Positions 17,649-25,335 of a stretch of DNA of 64,000 nucleotides are shown here, piece by piece. This DNA is from Candidatus Binatia bacterium (GTDB lineage Bacteria; Desulfobacterota; Binatia; UBA1149; CAITLU01), in the NCBI GenBank assembly GCA_036493895.1, contig DASXOZ010000070.1, forward strand, positions 164,868 through 228,867, given 5' to 3'. The notes under the pieces are model-generated. The model made no database searches, was not told the DNA's origin, and saw only the letters and a list, made by a program, of their open reading frames with translations. Made by a program: the position numbers and the translations under genes. The stretch's first letter is position 1, and every line of letters starts with the position of its first letter.

Positions 17649-19379
17649 ATGACCGTTCTGGACTGGATGCGCCGCAGGGCGCAGCGCCCCGCTGCCGTCA
17701 CCGACACTGCTGACGCCGGCGCCGATTCCGAAGCCAGCGCGCCGCCTCCGCCTGCGCGCGATGACACGGCGCCTGGCGAGGAGTTCCGCAACGACGCACC
17801 CGCGGCCGACTCGACATTCGACTTGCCCGTCACCGCTTCCCCGCAAACCCCAACAGCGGCGCCCGATCCTGACGAGCCCACCGCGTTGCCGAGCGCCGGT
17901 GATCGCTCGGTCGCGGTCGTGATTGCCGCGACGTCCCTGGCCGCCGTCAAGCGCGAGCTTGCGGCCATCACGGATGACGCGCTGCTGGCTCGCATCGCGT
18001 GCCAAGCCGGCGCGCTCGAGATCGCCAAGACTGCGCTGCGGCGCATCGCGGGCAGCGCCGATGTTGCCGTGGTGGCCGTTCACGCTCGCAGTCGCGACAT
18101 CGCCCATGCAGCCCTCGACCGGGTGCGCGAGGCGCCTCTTCTCGCGCGCATCGCGACGCAGGCCCGCGACCCGTTCATCGCGCGCGGCGCCGTCAAGGGT
18201 CTCACGGACGACGACGCGCTCGTCGAGCTCGCCCTCCACTGCAGCGACGACGTCGTCGCGCGTCTTGCGGCCCGCAAGATCCGCGGCCCCGCTGCGCTCG
18301 CGCGAGTCGCGGCCGACGCGGCGCGGGTCGACGTGCGCCGCGAGGCCGCCGAGCGCATTCGCGACTCCACTGCACTGCAGGCTCTCGTCGCCAGTGAGGA
18401 GGACGCCTCGATCCGCGCGGCTTCGCTCGGGCGCGTCGATGACGACCTCACGCTGACGCGGGCCGCCAGCTTCGATGCCGAGTCGTCGATTCGCGAACGC
18501 ACCCTCTCCCGCCTCGCCGATCCCGTCTCCGTCGGTGCAGTCGCGCTGCAGAGTCCCTACGCCGACACCAGGGGTGCGGCGATTTCGCGCATCGACGACT
18601 CCGACGTGCTGCTGGCAGTCGCGTGCCGCGACGACGACGCGGCGGTCAGGCGTGCGGCGTTTGCACGCCTTCGCGGCAAGAACGCTTCGTTCGACGTACT
18701 GCGCGACGGAGAGCACGAAGACGTGCGCGCGTTGGCAGCGCGCCGCATCCACGACCAGGACCATCTCGAGGCCCTGCTACTCGGCGACCGCCACTGGCAA
18801 GTGCGCGCCGTGGCCGCACGCAAGGTGCGCGACCGGCAGATCGTCGCGAAAGCTGCTTTCCAGGACACGGCGTGGCAGGTGCGGGAGGCCGCGACCGGGT
18901 GCCTGCACGACGAGATCGCGCTGGCATCGATCGCACGCGACGACGATGCGTGGCAGGTGCGCCGCGCGGCCGTCGACGCGACGAAGGACGCATCGCTGCT
19001 TTCGCTGCGGGCGCGCTGGGACAAGGCCTGGCAGGTGAGGAAAGCTGCGATTGCCCGTGTCGAGGACGAGGCCGTGCTCGCCAACCGTGCGAAGAACGAC
19101 GAAGACTGGGGCGTGCGGCGCCAGGCGGTGCGGCGACTTGCCGACCAGGACCTGCTCGCCAACCGCGCACGCTGGGACGATTCCGCGCGCGTGCGCGAGG
19201 CGGCCGTGCTGCGCGTCGACTCGGTGCCCGTGCTTCGCGAAGTCGCCTCCCGCGATGTCGACGAGGCAGTGCGCCGCGCGGCGCAGGCCAGGCTCGAGAC
19301 GCCGCGCGCCGATTCAGGCGTGCTCGACGCGCCCGGCGATGGGGATCGTGGCACCGCCGCGGAGCGATCGGGCAGCTGA
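17649..19379 (+). CDS. HEAT-like repeat protein with WQVR repeats
   Basis: Protein of 576 residues without signal peptide. Residues 1-90 are Ala/Pro/Asp-rich and probably disordered. From about 90 to 550 it consists of roughly 20 tandem units of about 22-23 residues with the pattern D-x-x-L-L-x-x-x-A-x-x-D-x-x-x-x-V-R-x-A-A-x-x-R-I, an alpha-solenoid fold. Units in the second half carry a conserved W at the start of the second helix (HWQVRAVAA, AWQVREAA, AWQVRRAAV, AWQVRKAAI, DWGVRRQAV). Such solenoids act as protein-binding scaffolds; the partner is unknown. The promoter is leaderless-type. No conserved neighbour explains it. Confidence 0.85.
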   Translation: MTVLDWMRRRAQRPAAVTDTADAGADSEASAPPPPARDDTAPGEEFRNDAPAADSTFDLPVTASPQTPTAAPDPDEPTALPSAGDRSVAVVIAATSLAAVKRELAAITDDALLARIACQAGALEIAKTALRRIAGSADVAVVAVHARSRDIAHAALDRVREAPLLARIATQARDPFIARGAVKGLTDDDALVELALHCSDDVVARLAARKIRGPAALARVAADAARVDVRREAAERIRDSTALQALVASEEDASIRAASLGRVDDDLTLTRAASFDAESSIRERTLSRLADPVSVGAVALQSPYADTRGAAISRIDDSDVLLAVACRDDDAAVRRAAFARLRGKNASFDVLRDGEHEDVRALAARRIHDQDHLEALLLGDRHWQVRAVAARKVRDRQIVAKAAFQDTAWQVREAATGCLHDEIALASIARDDDAWQVRRAAVDATKDASLLSLRARWDKAWQVRKAAIARVEDEAVLANRAKNDEDWGVRRQAVRRLADQDLLANRARWDDSARVREAAVLRVDSVPVLREVASRDVDEAVRRAAQARLETPRADSGVLDAPGDGDRGTAAERSGS

Positions 19380-19430
19380 GCGCCCGGACTGCCGGCAGCC
19401 GGAGTGCGTCTCAGCGTTTCGCCCCGGCGA

Positions 19431-20147
19431 TCAATCCTCCGCAGGCGAGACGACGTCGATCCCGAGAATACGCGACATCGCCGCGACCGTTGCAGCCGCA
19501 TAGCGCTCCCGCGCGTGAGCAAGCCCCGAAAGCATCCAGCCCCGCAGCGCCGCTTCCATGATCCCGAACAGCAGGTCGGCAGTCACCGGCGGATCCAGGC
19601 CCGACAACAACCGCTGCCGCTGCCACTGCTCGAGAACGCTCTCGACCCGGCGCGTGACCGCAACACGGTTGGCGCTGCGGGCAAGCGGCGCGCTCGTCGA
19701 GCCCGAAGCATCGCCCTTTTCCGCCGCCGCCTGGCTGTCGGCGAGCAGGAAGTGGCCGAACCCGGGCCACTGGCCTGCCACGAAATCGAACGCGCGCTCG
19801 ACGATCGCCGTCACCGTCGCCTGCGCGGCCACGGGATCGAGCCCCGCGAACATCGCTGCCGCGAATTGCTCGCCGTAGTGCTCCGCCACCGCGCCTAGCA
19901 GCGCCGACTTGGAGCCGAAGTAGTGAAAGACCGTCCCCTCGGCGACTCCCGCCGCTCTTGCGATGTCGGCAGTGGAGACGTTCGCGTAGCCGTGCTGCAA
20001 GAACAGCCGCGTCGCCTCCTCGACGACGCGATCGCGTCGCCCCTGCGGATCCTGTTTCCACGCTTTCGTGCGCGGCGAGCCGCGAGGCTTGCGTGGTGCA
20101 GCGCGAGCGCTGCGCGAACGCGCGACCGGGTCCCCGCCGCTGCTCAC
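19431..20147 (-). CDS. TetR-family transcriptional regulator
   Basis: Regulator of 238 residues. A basic N-terminal tail (about 1-30) precedes the TetR DNA-binding domain (ATRLFLQHGYANVSTADIA then VAEGTVFHYFGSKSALL, about 38-85). The C-terminal ligand domain is not recognisable to a subfamily. The GTG start overlaps the stop of the upstream Fe-S/SCP2 gene by 4 bp (GTGA), so regulator and enzyme are made together. A perfect palindrome of TetR-operator type sits directly before the start of that upstream gene (21828-21850), suggesting autoregulation of the two-gene operon. Confidence 0.92.
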   Translation of the reverse strand: MSSGGDPVARSRSARAAPRKPRGSPRTKAWKQDPQGRRDRVVEEATRLFLQHGYANVSTADIARAAGVAEGTVFHYFGSKSALLGAVAEHYGEQFAAAMFAGLDPVAAQATVTAIVERAFDFVAGQWPGFGHFLLADSQAAAEKGDASGSTSAPLARSANRVAVTRRVESVLEQWQRQRLLSGLDPPVTADLLFGIMEAALRGWMLSGLAHARERYAAATVAAMSRILGIDVVSPAED

Positions 20148-21826
20148 GACGACGACGACTCGCCCGCGCCCGAGCCGCGCATCCAGTGCAGTCGCCTGCG
20201 CAGCCACCTGCGAAAATGCCACAACGCGCGGTGCGCGGCGCTTTCGCCGCCGCCAAGCGCGAACAAGGCCGGGAAGCGGAGAAACAGTCGCCGGTCCCCC
20301 GAAAGCCGGATCCTTCCCGTCACCAGGGCCCACGGTGCGCTGCGGATTCCCTGCTGGATCTCGAGAAAGAGGCGTCCGGAGCAGCGGATGACAAGATCGG
20401 CGTGCGACCCGGTTCCAGTGCGAACCTCGGCGCGGCCGCGCTGCACGCGCAGCAACCAGTCGCCGCGCCCTTGGCCGTCGAAGTGGAACTGCACCGCAAA
20501 ATCCAGGTTCGCCGCTTCCTCGGGACGAAGGAAGTGCGGCATCTTGCGCATCATGGCATCGACGTCGAGAGAGCAGATGCGCGACAGCGGCACCAGGCGC
20601 ACGGTGCGCGAGGCCGGAGAGCCGGCGTCGCTGCGAGTTCGCCATCGTCCCGGCGCAATGCCGAGCCGCTGCCTGGCCGCAGGCGTGTCGATGACGAACT
20701 GCTCGTCTTCGAGCGAGCGCGTGTGTGTCAGCGGCTTCAGGGTTTCGTCGAGATAGCGGCGGCGCACGCCGCGGTCTGCGTGAAAATCACCGTGGATCTC
20801 GGCCGGGCACGTCGCGACGCAGTTGAAGCAGCGGTACTCGACCTTGAACGACAGCGCCTGCCAGAGCCCGACGATCTCGGCGTTCGTCCATTTTTCGCGA
20901 AAACGACCGGGTTTTCCTTCCGAAAGATCGTGCACGAGGTCGAGGAAGCCGGGGATGGAGTCGCGGTAGGTGTGGTTGTAGCAGGCGAAGAAATCGAAAT
21001 CGCCGTCGGGCTTGATCGCCTCGGTGGGGCACGACGCGACGCATAGGTTGCACGACAGGCACGGGTTCCACTGGATCGGGGAATCGTGCGCGTCGAACTC
21101 GAGGTTGGTCACGACGGTGTCGATCAGGCAGTAGGCGCCGAAGCGGCGGTGCAGGAAGTTGCGGCTCGTGCCGATCACGCCGAGGCCGGCCGCCTGCGCG
21201 ACGAGCTTGTGCGACAGCGGCCAGATCTTGTCGGCCCAGCGCTGGCTCACTTCCTGCGGCCACCCGATCGTCGTCGTCAGCGACTCCCCTCCGAGCGAGC
21301 GGATGTACGCGATCGTGCGGCGGCCCATCTCGAAGATGCGCTCCTCGCAGCTGTAGAGCTCGTGGTTGGCAGTGGGCAGGTAGCGCGACTGCATCGACGG
21401 CTTGTTCTCTTCGCCGATCAGGCAAACCAGAGAGCGCGCGTGCGGATAGACGTAGAGGATCTCGTCCACTTCGTGCGCGATGGCCGGATCGTCGATCGAG
21501 ATCACGCCGACGTCCTCCGCCCACGCACCGACCGCCTGCTTGAATTCTTCGAGCGAGACGGGGCTTCGCACACCGCGCGACGGGAGCACCTCGCTGTCGA
21601 TCTGGCGGTACGGCCACAGCCACGCGGTGCGCGGCGCAATGCGATCCGGATCCTCGCGGCGAGGCTTGCCGGGAGCGGGGAACGGAAAGGCCCAGTCGGT
21701 GTGGGCGCCCGGGCCGTTCCTGCGACGAGGTGGAGTTGCGGGCGCGCCGCCCGCGTCCGGCTCGAAGATCGGAGCGGCCGGAGCGGCTGTCGCGGCGGCG
21801 GCAGATGGCGGGGAGAGCGGCTTCAT
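20144..21826 (-). CDS. Fe-S reductase-like protein fused to an SCP2 lipid-binding domain
   Basis: Cytoplasmic protein of 560 residues. The first 400 resemble reductive-dehalogenase/QueG-like Fe-S proteins: a cobalamin-domain-like region (about 80-250) and ferredoxin motifs CLSCNLCVASCP (a full CxxCxxCxxxCP) and CFNCVATCP (one ligand short; nearby FFACYNH could supply it). No Tat signal is seen, unlike respiratory dehalogenases. Residues about 430-550 look like an SCP2 sterol-carrier domain (FAVQFHFDGQGRGDWLL, ADLVIRCSGRLFLEIQQG, GRIRLSGDRRLFLRF). This suggests reduction of a hydrophobic substrate held by the SCP2 module. Coupled to the TetR gene downstream. Confidence 0.8.
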   Translation of the reverse strand: MKPLSPPSAAAATAAPAAPIFEPDAGGAPATPPRRRNGPGAHTDWAFPFPAPGKPRREDPDRIAPRTAWLWPYRQIDSEVLPSRGVRSPVSLEEFKQAVGAWAEDVGVISIDDPAIAHEVDEILYVYPHARSLVCLIGEENKPSMQSRYLPTANHELYSCEERIFEMGRRTIAYIRSLGGESLTTTIGWPQEVSQRWADKIWPLSHKLVAQAAGLGVIGTSRNFLHRRFGAYCLIDTVVTNLEFDAHDSPIQWNPCLSCNLCVASCPTEAIKPDGDFDFFACYNHTYRDSIPGFLDLVHDLSEGKPGRFREKWTNAEIVGLWQALSFKVEYRCFNCVATCPAEIHGDFHADRGVRRRYLDETLKPLTHTRSLEDEQFVIDTPAARQRLGIAPGRWRTRSDAGSPASRTVRLVPLSRICSLDVDAMMRKMPHFLRPEEAANLDFAVQFHFDGQGRGDWLLRVQRGRAEVRTGTGSHADLVIRCSGRLFLEIQQGIRSAPWALVTGRIRLSGDRRLFLRFPALFALGGGESAAHRALWHFRRWLRRRLHWMRGSGAGESSSS

Positions 21827-21827
21827 G

Positions 21828-21850
21828 GGAATTGAGTGCCACTCAATTCC
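21828..21850. promoter_or_regulatory. TetR-type operator palindrome
   Basis: Perfect inverted repeat GGAATTGAGTG-C-CACTCAATTCC, 11-bp arms around one base. It ends 1 bp before the ATG of the Fe-S/SCP2 gene. Symmetry and size fit a TetR-family operator, and its regulator is probably the coupled TetR at 19431-20147. Confidence 0.7.
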
Positions 21851-21862
21851 TAGCCCATCCTT

Positions 21863-21916
21863 CAGCCCGCCGTCAATGGCCTGCGGTTGCAGCCCGCCGT
21901 CAATGGCCTGCGGTTG
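21863..21916. repeat. Tandem duplication, 2 x 27 bp
   Basis: Two exact adjacent copies (21863-21889 and 21890-21916) of a 27-bp unit beginning CAGCCCGCCGTCAATGG. It lies in the 311-bp intergenic stretch upstream of the TetR operon, 13 bp from the operator. Confidence 0.9.
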
Positions 21917-21977
21917 GGTTGAGCGGACCGGAACGGACGGGGCACCCTGGCTGCTTTCGGGGGGAGACCGCGTCCGC

Positions 21978-22015
21978 GCAAAAGAAAACGGGGCCGGGCT
22001 TTCGCGCGACCCCGT
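21978..22015 (-). terminator. Rho-independent terminator after the DUF1329 gene
   Basis: Minus strand: ACGGGG, a 16-base partly paired loop, CCCCGT, then TTTCTTTTGC. It lies about 120 bp after the stop of the DUF1329 gene and 140 bp before the Fe-S/SCP2 gene, separating the two units. Confidence 0.65.
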
Positions 22016-22053
22016 CTTTCCTTTCCGACTGAGGCTGCGTCGCCGGGTCGCGT

Positions 22054-22140
22054 CAGCGCCCGACCGCCATGGGGCCGCGCGTCAGCGTCCCGCGGCCAGA
22101 GGGCCGCGCGTCAGCGTCCCGCCGCCATAGGGCCGCGTTA
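22054..22140. repeat. 29-bp tandem repeats at the 3' end of the DUF1329 gene
   Basis: Three near-identical 29-bp units (22054-22082, 22083-22111, 22112-22140), each beginning CAGCG(T/C)CCCG or its variant and ending GGGCCGCG(C/T)(G/T)T. The last unit contains the TAA stop codon of the DUF1329 gene, and a partial degenerate unit (22141-22156) encodes its C-terminal IAAGR residues, so the array appears to be a serial duplication of the gene end. Confidence 0.85.
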
Positions 22141-23421
22141 GCGGCCCGCCGCAATGATCGCCGACAGCTCGAACTGAGCCTCGACCGTACCTTCCTTGTC
22201 GCCGACGTCGATGTACCAGCCCTGCTCGCCCGGGAAGCGGCTGCTCGGCAGCGAGCAGTACGTCGCGTGCTCGAGCTGCATGTCGATCATCGTGATCGAC
22301 GGGAAGAAGCGCCTCTCGAACGAGCTCTCGTAGGCGGCCTCGTCGCGCGGCTTCTTCGAGATCTTGAACTCGTTGACCCACATCTTCCACAGCTCGCCGG
22401 CCGTGTCGTAGATGTCGCTGTAGGCGATGAAGTAGCTCTCTTGGTCGAGGTACATCACGCGCTTGCTGTACGCGTACTGCGGCAGCTTGGAAACGCCTTC
22501 GATCATCCAGACCTTGCGCGGCTCCCAGAGGTCGGCGTGCATGAAGTCGCCGGAGGGCTGGCCCCAGACGACGGGGAGCTTCTTGGCGTGGAACGAAGAC
22601 AGCACGGTCTTCTCGCCGAGGTACTTCCAGTCCATCCACGCGATGTTGCCGGCGTAGCCGCCGTAGCTGTCCTGGTCGGGGTCCTGGCCGAAGAGAGCGT
22701 CCGAACGCTGCGCGGACGACAAGCGGCGCACGCGGCGAAGCTGAGGCAGGTACAGCCAGCTGTCGTCCTGCTTCGAGTTGTCGAGGTAGCGGTTGTACGT
22801 AAAACCGGTGCCCTTCAGATCGAACGGCTCGATCAGCGGATAGAGCGATTCCTTGTAGCGAACCGCATCGCGGTTCGGATCCATCGCCGGCTTCGGCGGG
22901 ACCTCGAGACGGCCGGTGAAGTACAGGCGGCGGAAGTGATCGATCAGGAAGTGGCGCTCGACCTTGACGGGGTCGCCGTTCTTGCCGACCGCACCGGTGT
23001 CGCAGTCGAAGTTGCGCACGTCGAGGTCATCGACCTCGATGGCCGCCTCGTAGTTGAACATGTGCTTGATGGCCTTGTCCGCGTCACCGTCGGCGATGGC
23101 CGGGAACGGGAGGCCGGCAACGTAGTTGTCGACGTGGATCTTGTCGGCGCCGAGCTTGACCTGTGCCGAGTACTTCTCCGTCGCTTCCGTCTCGGGCTTG
23201 GGCGGCTCGATCTTCTGGTAGGGGCCGACGTTGATCTTGACGCCGCGGTCGATCGACCAGATCATCGCCGGGCCGAAGAATTCCTTGTACTTGTCGACGT
23301 TCGAGCGGTCGATGACCGTCCCCACCGGCGGGTTCTGATCGGCCCGGGCCGGCGCCGGCATCATCGATGCGGCAGCGGCTACGGCACCGATGGCCAACCA
23401 GGTTGCGCGGGTCGCTTTCAT
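22138..23421 (-). CDS. DUF1329 outer-membrane/periplasmic protein
   Basis: Exported protein of 427 residues with a signal peptide (MKATRATWLAIGAVAAAASM then APARA). It matches the DUF1329 family: the GTVIDRSNVDKYKEFFGPAMIWS N-terminal segment (quoted here as GTVIDRSNVDKYKE and FFGPAMIW), YLPQLRRVRRLSSAQRSDAL, MDWKYLGEKTV and KRVMYLDQESYFIAYSDIYD. The family has a LolB/LppX-like beta-sandwich expected to carry lipid-like molecules and is frequent next to hydrocarbon, terpene and steroid catabolic genes. AGGAGG lies 5-6 bp before the ATG. A downstream terminator suggests a single-gene unit. Confidence 0.9.
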   Translation of the reverse strand: MKATRATWLAIGAVAAAASMMPAPARADQNPPVGTVIDRSNVDKYKEFFGPAMIWSIDRGVKINVGPYQKIEPPKPETEATEKYSAQVKLGADKIHVDNYVAGLPFPAIADGDADKAIKHMFNYEAAIEVDDLDVRNFDCDTGAVGKNGDPVKVERHFLIDHFRRLYFTGRLEVPPKPAMDPNRDAVRYKESLYPLIEPFDLKGTGFTYNRYLDNSKQDDSWLYLPQLRRVRRLSSAQRSDALFGQDPDQDSYGGYAGNIAWMDWKYLGEKTVLSSFHAKKLPVVWGQPSGDFMHADLWEPRKVWMIEGVSKLPQYAYSKRVMYLDQESYFIAYSDIYDTAGELWKMWVNEFKISKKPRDEAAYESSFERRFFPSITMIDMQLEHATYCSLPSSRFPGEQGWYIDVGDKEGTVEAQFELSAIIAAGR

Positions 23422-23614
23422 ACAGAGTCCTCCTCGAAGTTCGTGGTCGCCCAGCGACGCGGCCGCCGAGTCTCGCCCAATCCGGTCGCGCCGGCGATTA
23501 TGCCTGATTGCAGGGTTGCGTCCAGCCATCCGGAGGCGAAAGCGCCTGCCCCATTTGCGCGCACGAGGCACCGCGCGCGTCCTGCGGCGAAAGGGATGTC
23601 CGGTGGAAGAAAAA

Positions 23615-23691
23615 TGGGTGCGGGGGGAGGATTTGAACCTCCGACCTGCGGGTTATGAGCCCGCCGAGCTACCAGACTGCTCCACCCCGCG
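23615..23691 (-). tRNA. Initiator tRNA-Met (CAU)
   Basis: 77-nt cloverleaf including encoded CCA. The first base C1 faces A72, the mismatch that marks bacterial initiator tRNA, and the anticodon stem has the initiator GGG/CCC pairs around CTCATAA. D-arm GAGCAGTCTGGTAGCTC and T-arm GGAGG-TTCAAAT-CCTCC are intact. The discriminator base 73 reads C (bases 23618-23621 give GCAC before CCA), whereas initiator tRNAs normally have A73. Confidence 0.96.
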
Positions 23692-23696
23692 GCGGC

Positions 23697-23725
23697 GGTC
23701 TATGGAGCACGACCCGGGATGTCAA
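23697..23725 (-). promoter_or_regulatory. Promoter of the initiator tRNA
   Basis: Minus strand TTGACA (23720-23725), 17-bp spacer and TAGACC (23697-23702). The -10 ends only 5 bp before the mature tRNA 5' end, so transcription could begin at or within a base of tRNA position 1. Confidence 0.6.
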
Positions 23726-23780
23726 GGCGCCGGCGGATTGAACGGGCCCACAATTGCGGCGAGGGCCGCACGCGCAAGCA

Positions 23781-24680
23781 TCAGCGCTTGCGCGTTGGAT
23801 TCGCGCGAGCGCCACGACCGGCAGCGCCGCGAACCGATGCGGCAGGCCGCGGCTCGGCAGCGGCCTCCATCGCGGCCTCGAGCGCCGCTCGCTCGCGCGC
23901 GGCCAGCGTCCTTGCATCTCCCGGCGCCAGGTCGCCGAGCCCGACCGGACCGATCGCGTCGCGGCGCAGCTTCTCGACGCGGCAGCCGATGGCTTCCATC
24001 ATGCGGCGGATCTGCTGGTTGCGCCCCTCGGCGATGCGCACGTCGAGCCAGCTCTTTCCGCCGGCGTGACGAATTTCACGTACGAACGCCGGCGCCGTGG
24101 CCGCGCGGCCGATGCGCACGCCCCGGCGCAACTCCTCGATGGCCTCGCGCGTCGGCCGCGGGGAGACCTTGACGGCATAGCGCTTCTCGACGTGGAATCG
24201 CGGGTGCATCAGGCGTTCGGCCAGGTCTCCATCGTTGGTCAGAAGGATCAGCCCCGAGCTGTGGAAATCGAGGCGGCCGACCGGGAAGACCCCGCGCGCG
24301 CCAAGAGCCTCGACGACGTCGCCGATGCAGAAACGGCCTTCAGGATCGCGAAGAGTCGACACGCAACCGACGGGCTTGTGGTAGACGAAGCTGCGCTGCG
24401 GCGCCGCGCGTCCGACGAGCTTTCCGTCGACGCGAACATGATCGAATCCTTCGCGAGCGCGCGTGCCCGGCTCGGTGACGACCTTGCCGTTGAGCTGCAC
24501 GAGTCCGGCGGCGATCAGGCGTTCGGCCTCGCGCCGCGACGCGACGCCGGCGCGTGCGATCAGCGACTGGAGGCGGATGCCCGTCGCACCGGCGCGTTCA
24601 GTCGCCGGCTTCGTCTTCTTCGCCGGTGTTCGGCCCGGCCGCGGATTCGGTGCCACCGGCTGCCGCGATCGTCGCTGCAT
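23781..24680 (-). CDS. rluB: rRNA pseudouridine synthase, RluB/RsuA family
   Basis: Protein of 299 residues. An S4 RNA-binding domain (IRLQSLIARAGVASRREAER, about 44-100) precedes the RsuA-type catalytic domain with PVGRLDFHSSGLILLTNDG, whose Asp is the catalytic residue, and EGRNQQIRRMMEAIG. It probably converts a uridine of 23S rRNA helix 89-90 region (RluB) to pseudouridine. The ATG has GGAGG 6 bp upstream and lies inside scpB, giving an unusually long 83-bp overlap. The C-terminal tail is Ala/Arg-rich. Last gene of the M50-trpS-scpA-scpB-rluB operon; scpB-rluB adjacency is common in bacteria. Confidence 0.93.
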   Translation of the reverse strand: MQRRSRQPVAPNPRPGRTPAKKTKPATERAGATGIRLQSLIARAGVASRREAERLIAAGLVQLNGKVVTEPGTRAREGFDHVRVDGKLVGRAAPQRSFVYHKPVGCVSTLRDPEGRFCIGDVVEALGARGVFPVGRLDFHSSGLILLTNDGDLAERLMHPRFHVEKRYAVKVSPRPTREAIEELRRGVRIGRAATAPAFVREIRHAGGKSWLDVRIAEGRNQQIRRMMEAIGCRVEKLRRDAIGPVGLGDLAPGDARTLAARERAALEAAMEAAAEPRPAASVRGAAGRGARANPTRKR

Positions 24681-25335
24681 CGTCTTCCTCCAGCGGCAGG
24701 ATCGCCGCATCGTCGCTTTCGCCGAAACCGCCCTGCTCCGAAAGCCTCTCGAACTCGTTGCCGAGCTCCGGAAGCGTCGGCAGGTCGCGGATGTTGGCCA
24801 GTCCGAACAGCTCGAGGAACTCGGGGGTCGTCGCGTAGACCAGAGGACGGCCGGGCACGTCCTTGCGCCCGAGGACCTTGGCCAGGCGTCGCTCGATCAG
24901 CGACTCGATCGCGCTTGCGCTGTCGACGCCGCGCACCGCATCGATCTCCAGGCGCGTCACCGGCTGCTTGTACGCGATGATCGCGATCGTCTCTGTTGCC
25001 GCGCGCGTCAGGCGCTGCGGTCTTTCCCGGAACAGCTTGCGAACGTAGCGCTGGTGCTCGGGCGCCGTGCGCATCTGCCAGCCGCCGGCGACCTCCACCA
25101 GCCGCACTCCGCGCGTCAGGTATTCGATCGACAGCTCGACCAGCGTCGCCTTGACCTCATCGAGCGTCGAGCCCTCGATGCAGTCGACGATCTTCCTTGC
25201 CGCCAGCGGATCGGCCGCTGCGAACAGCAGCGCCTCGACCAGCGGCCTCAGGCGTTCCACCGGCCACAGGCCGGATTCGGCGGACGACTGCTGCGGACCC
25301 TTGTCCTCGCCGGCGCTCGTTTCGTCTTCGCTCAC
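24598..25335 (-). CDS. scpB: Segregation and condensation protein B
   Basis: ScpB of 245 residues, the winged-helix kleisin-associated subunit of the SMC-ScpAB chromosome condensation complex. Two winged-helix domains lie at about 28-105 and 106-185 (PLVEALLFAAADPL; ATETIAIIAYKQPVTRLEID; RGVDSASAIESLIERRLAKV). The N-terminal 25 and C-terminal 50 residues are acidic and disordered. ATG overlaps the scpA stop by 4 bp. Confidence 0.95.
   Translation of the reverse strand: MSEDETSAGEDKGPQQSSAESGLWPVERLRPLVEALLFAAADPLAARKIVDCIEGSTLDEVKATLVELSIEYLTRGVRLVEVAGGWQMRTAPEHQRYVRKLFRERPQRLTRAATETIAIIAYKQPVTRLEIDAVRGVDSASAIESLIERRLAKVLGRKDVPGRPLVYATTPEFLELFGLANIRDLPTLPELGNEFERLSEQGGFGESDDAAILPLEEDDAATIAAAGGTESAAGPNTGEEDEAGD

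Noticed and set aside
22054-22140. Short regular repeats that might be a CRISPR array
   Set aside because: The units are directly adjacent with no spacers, and there are no cas genes.
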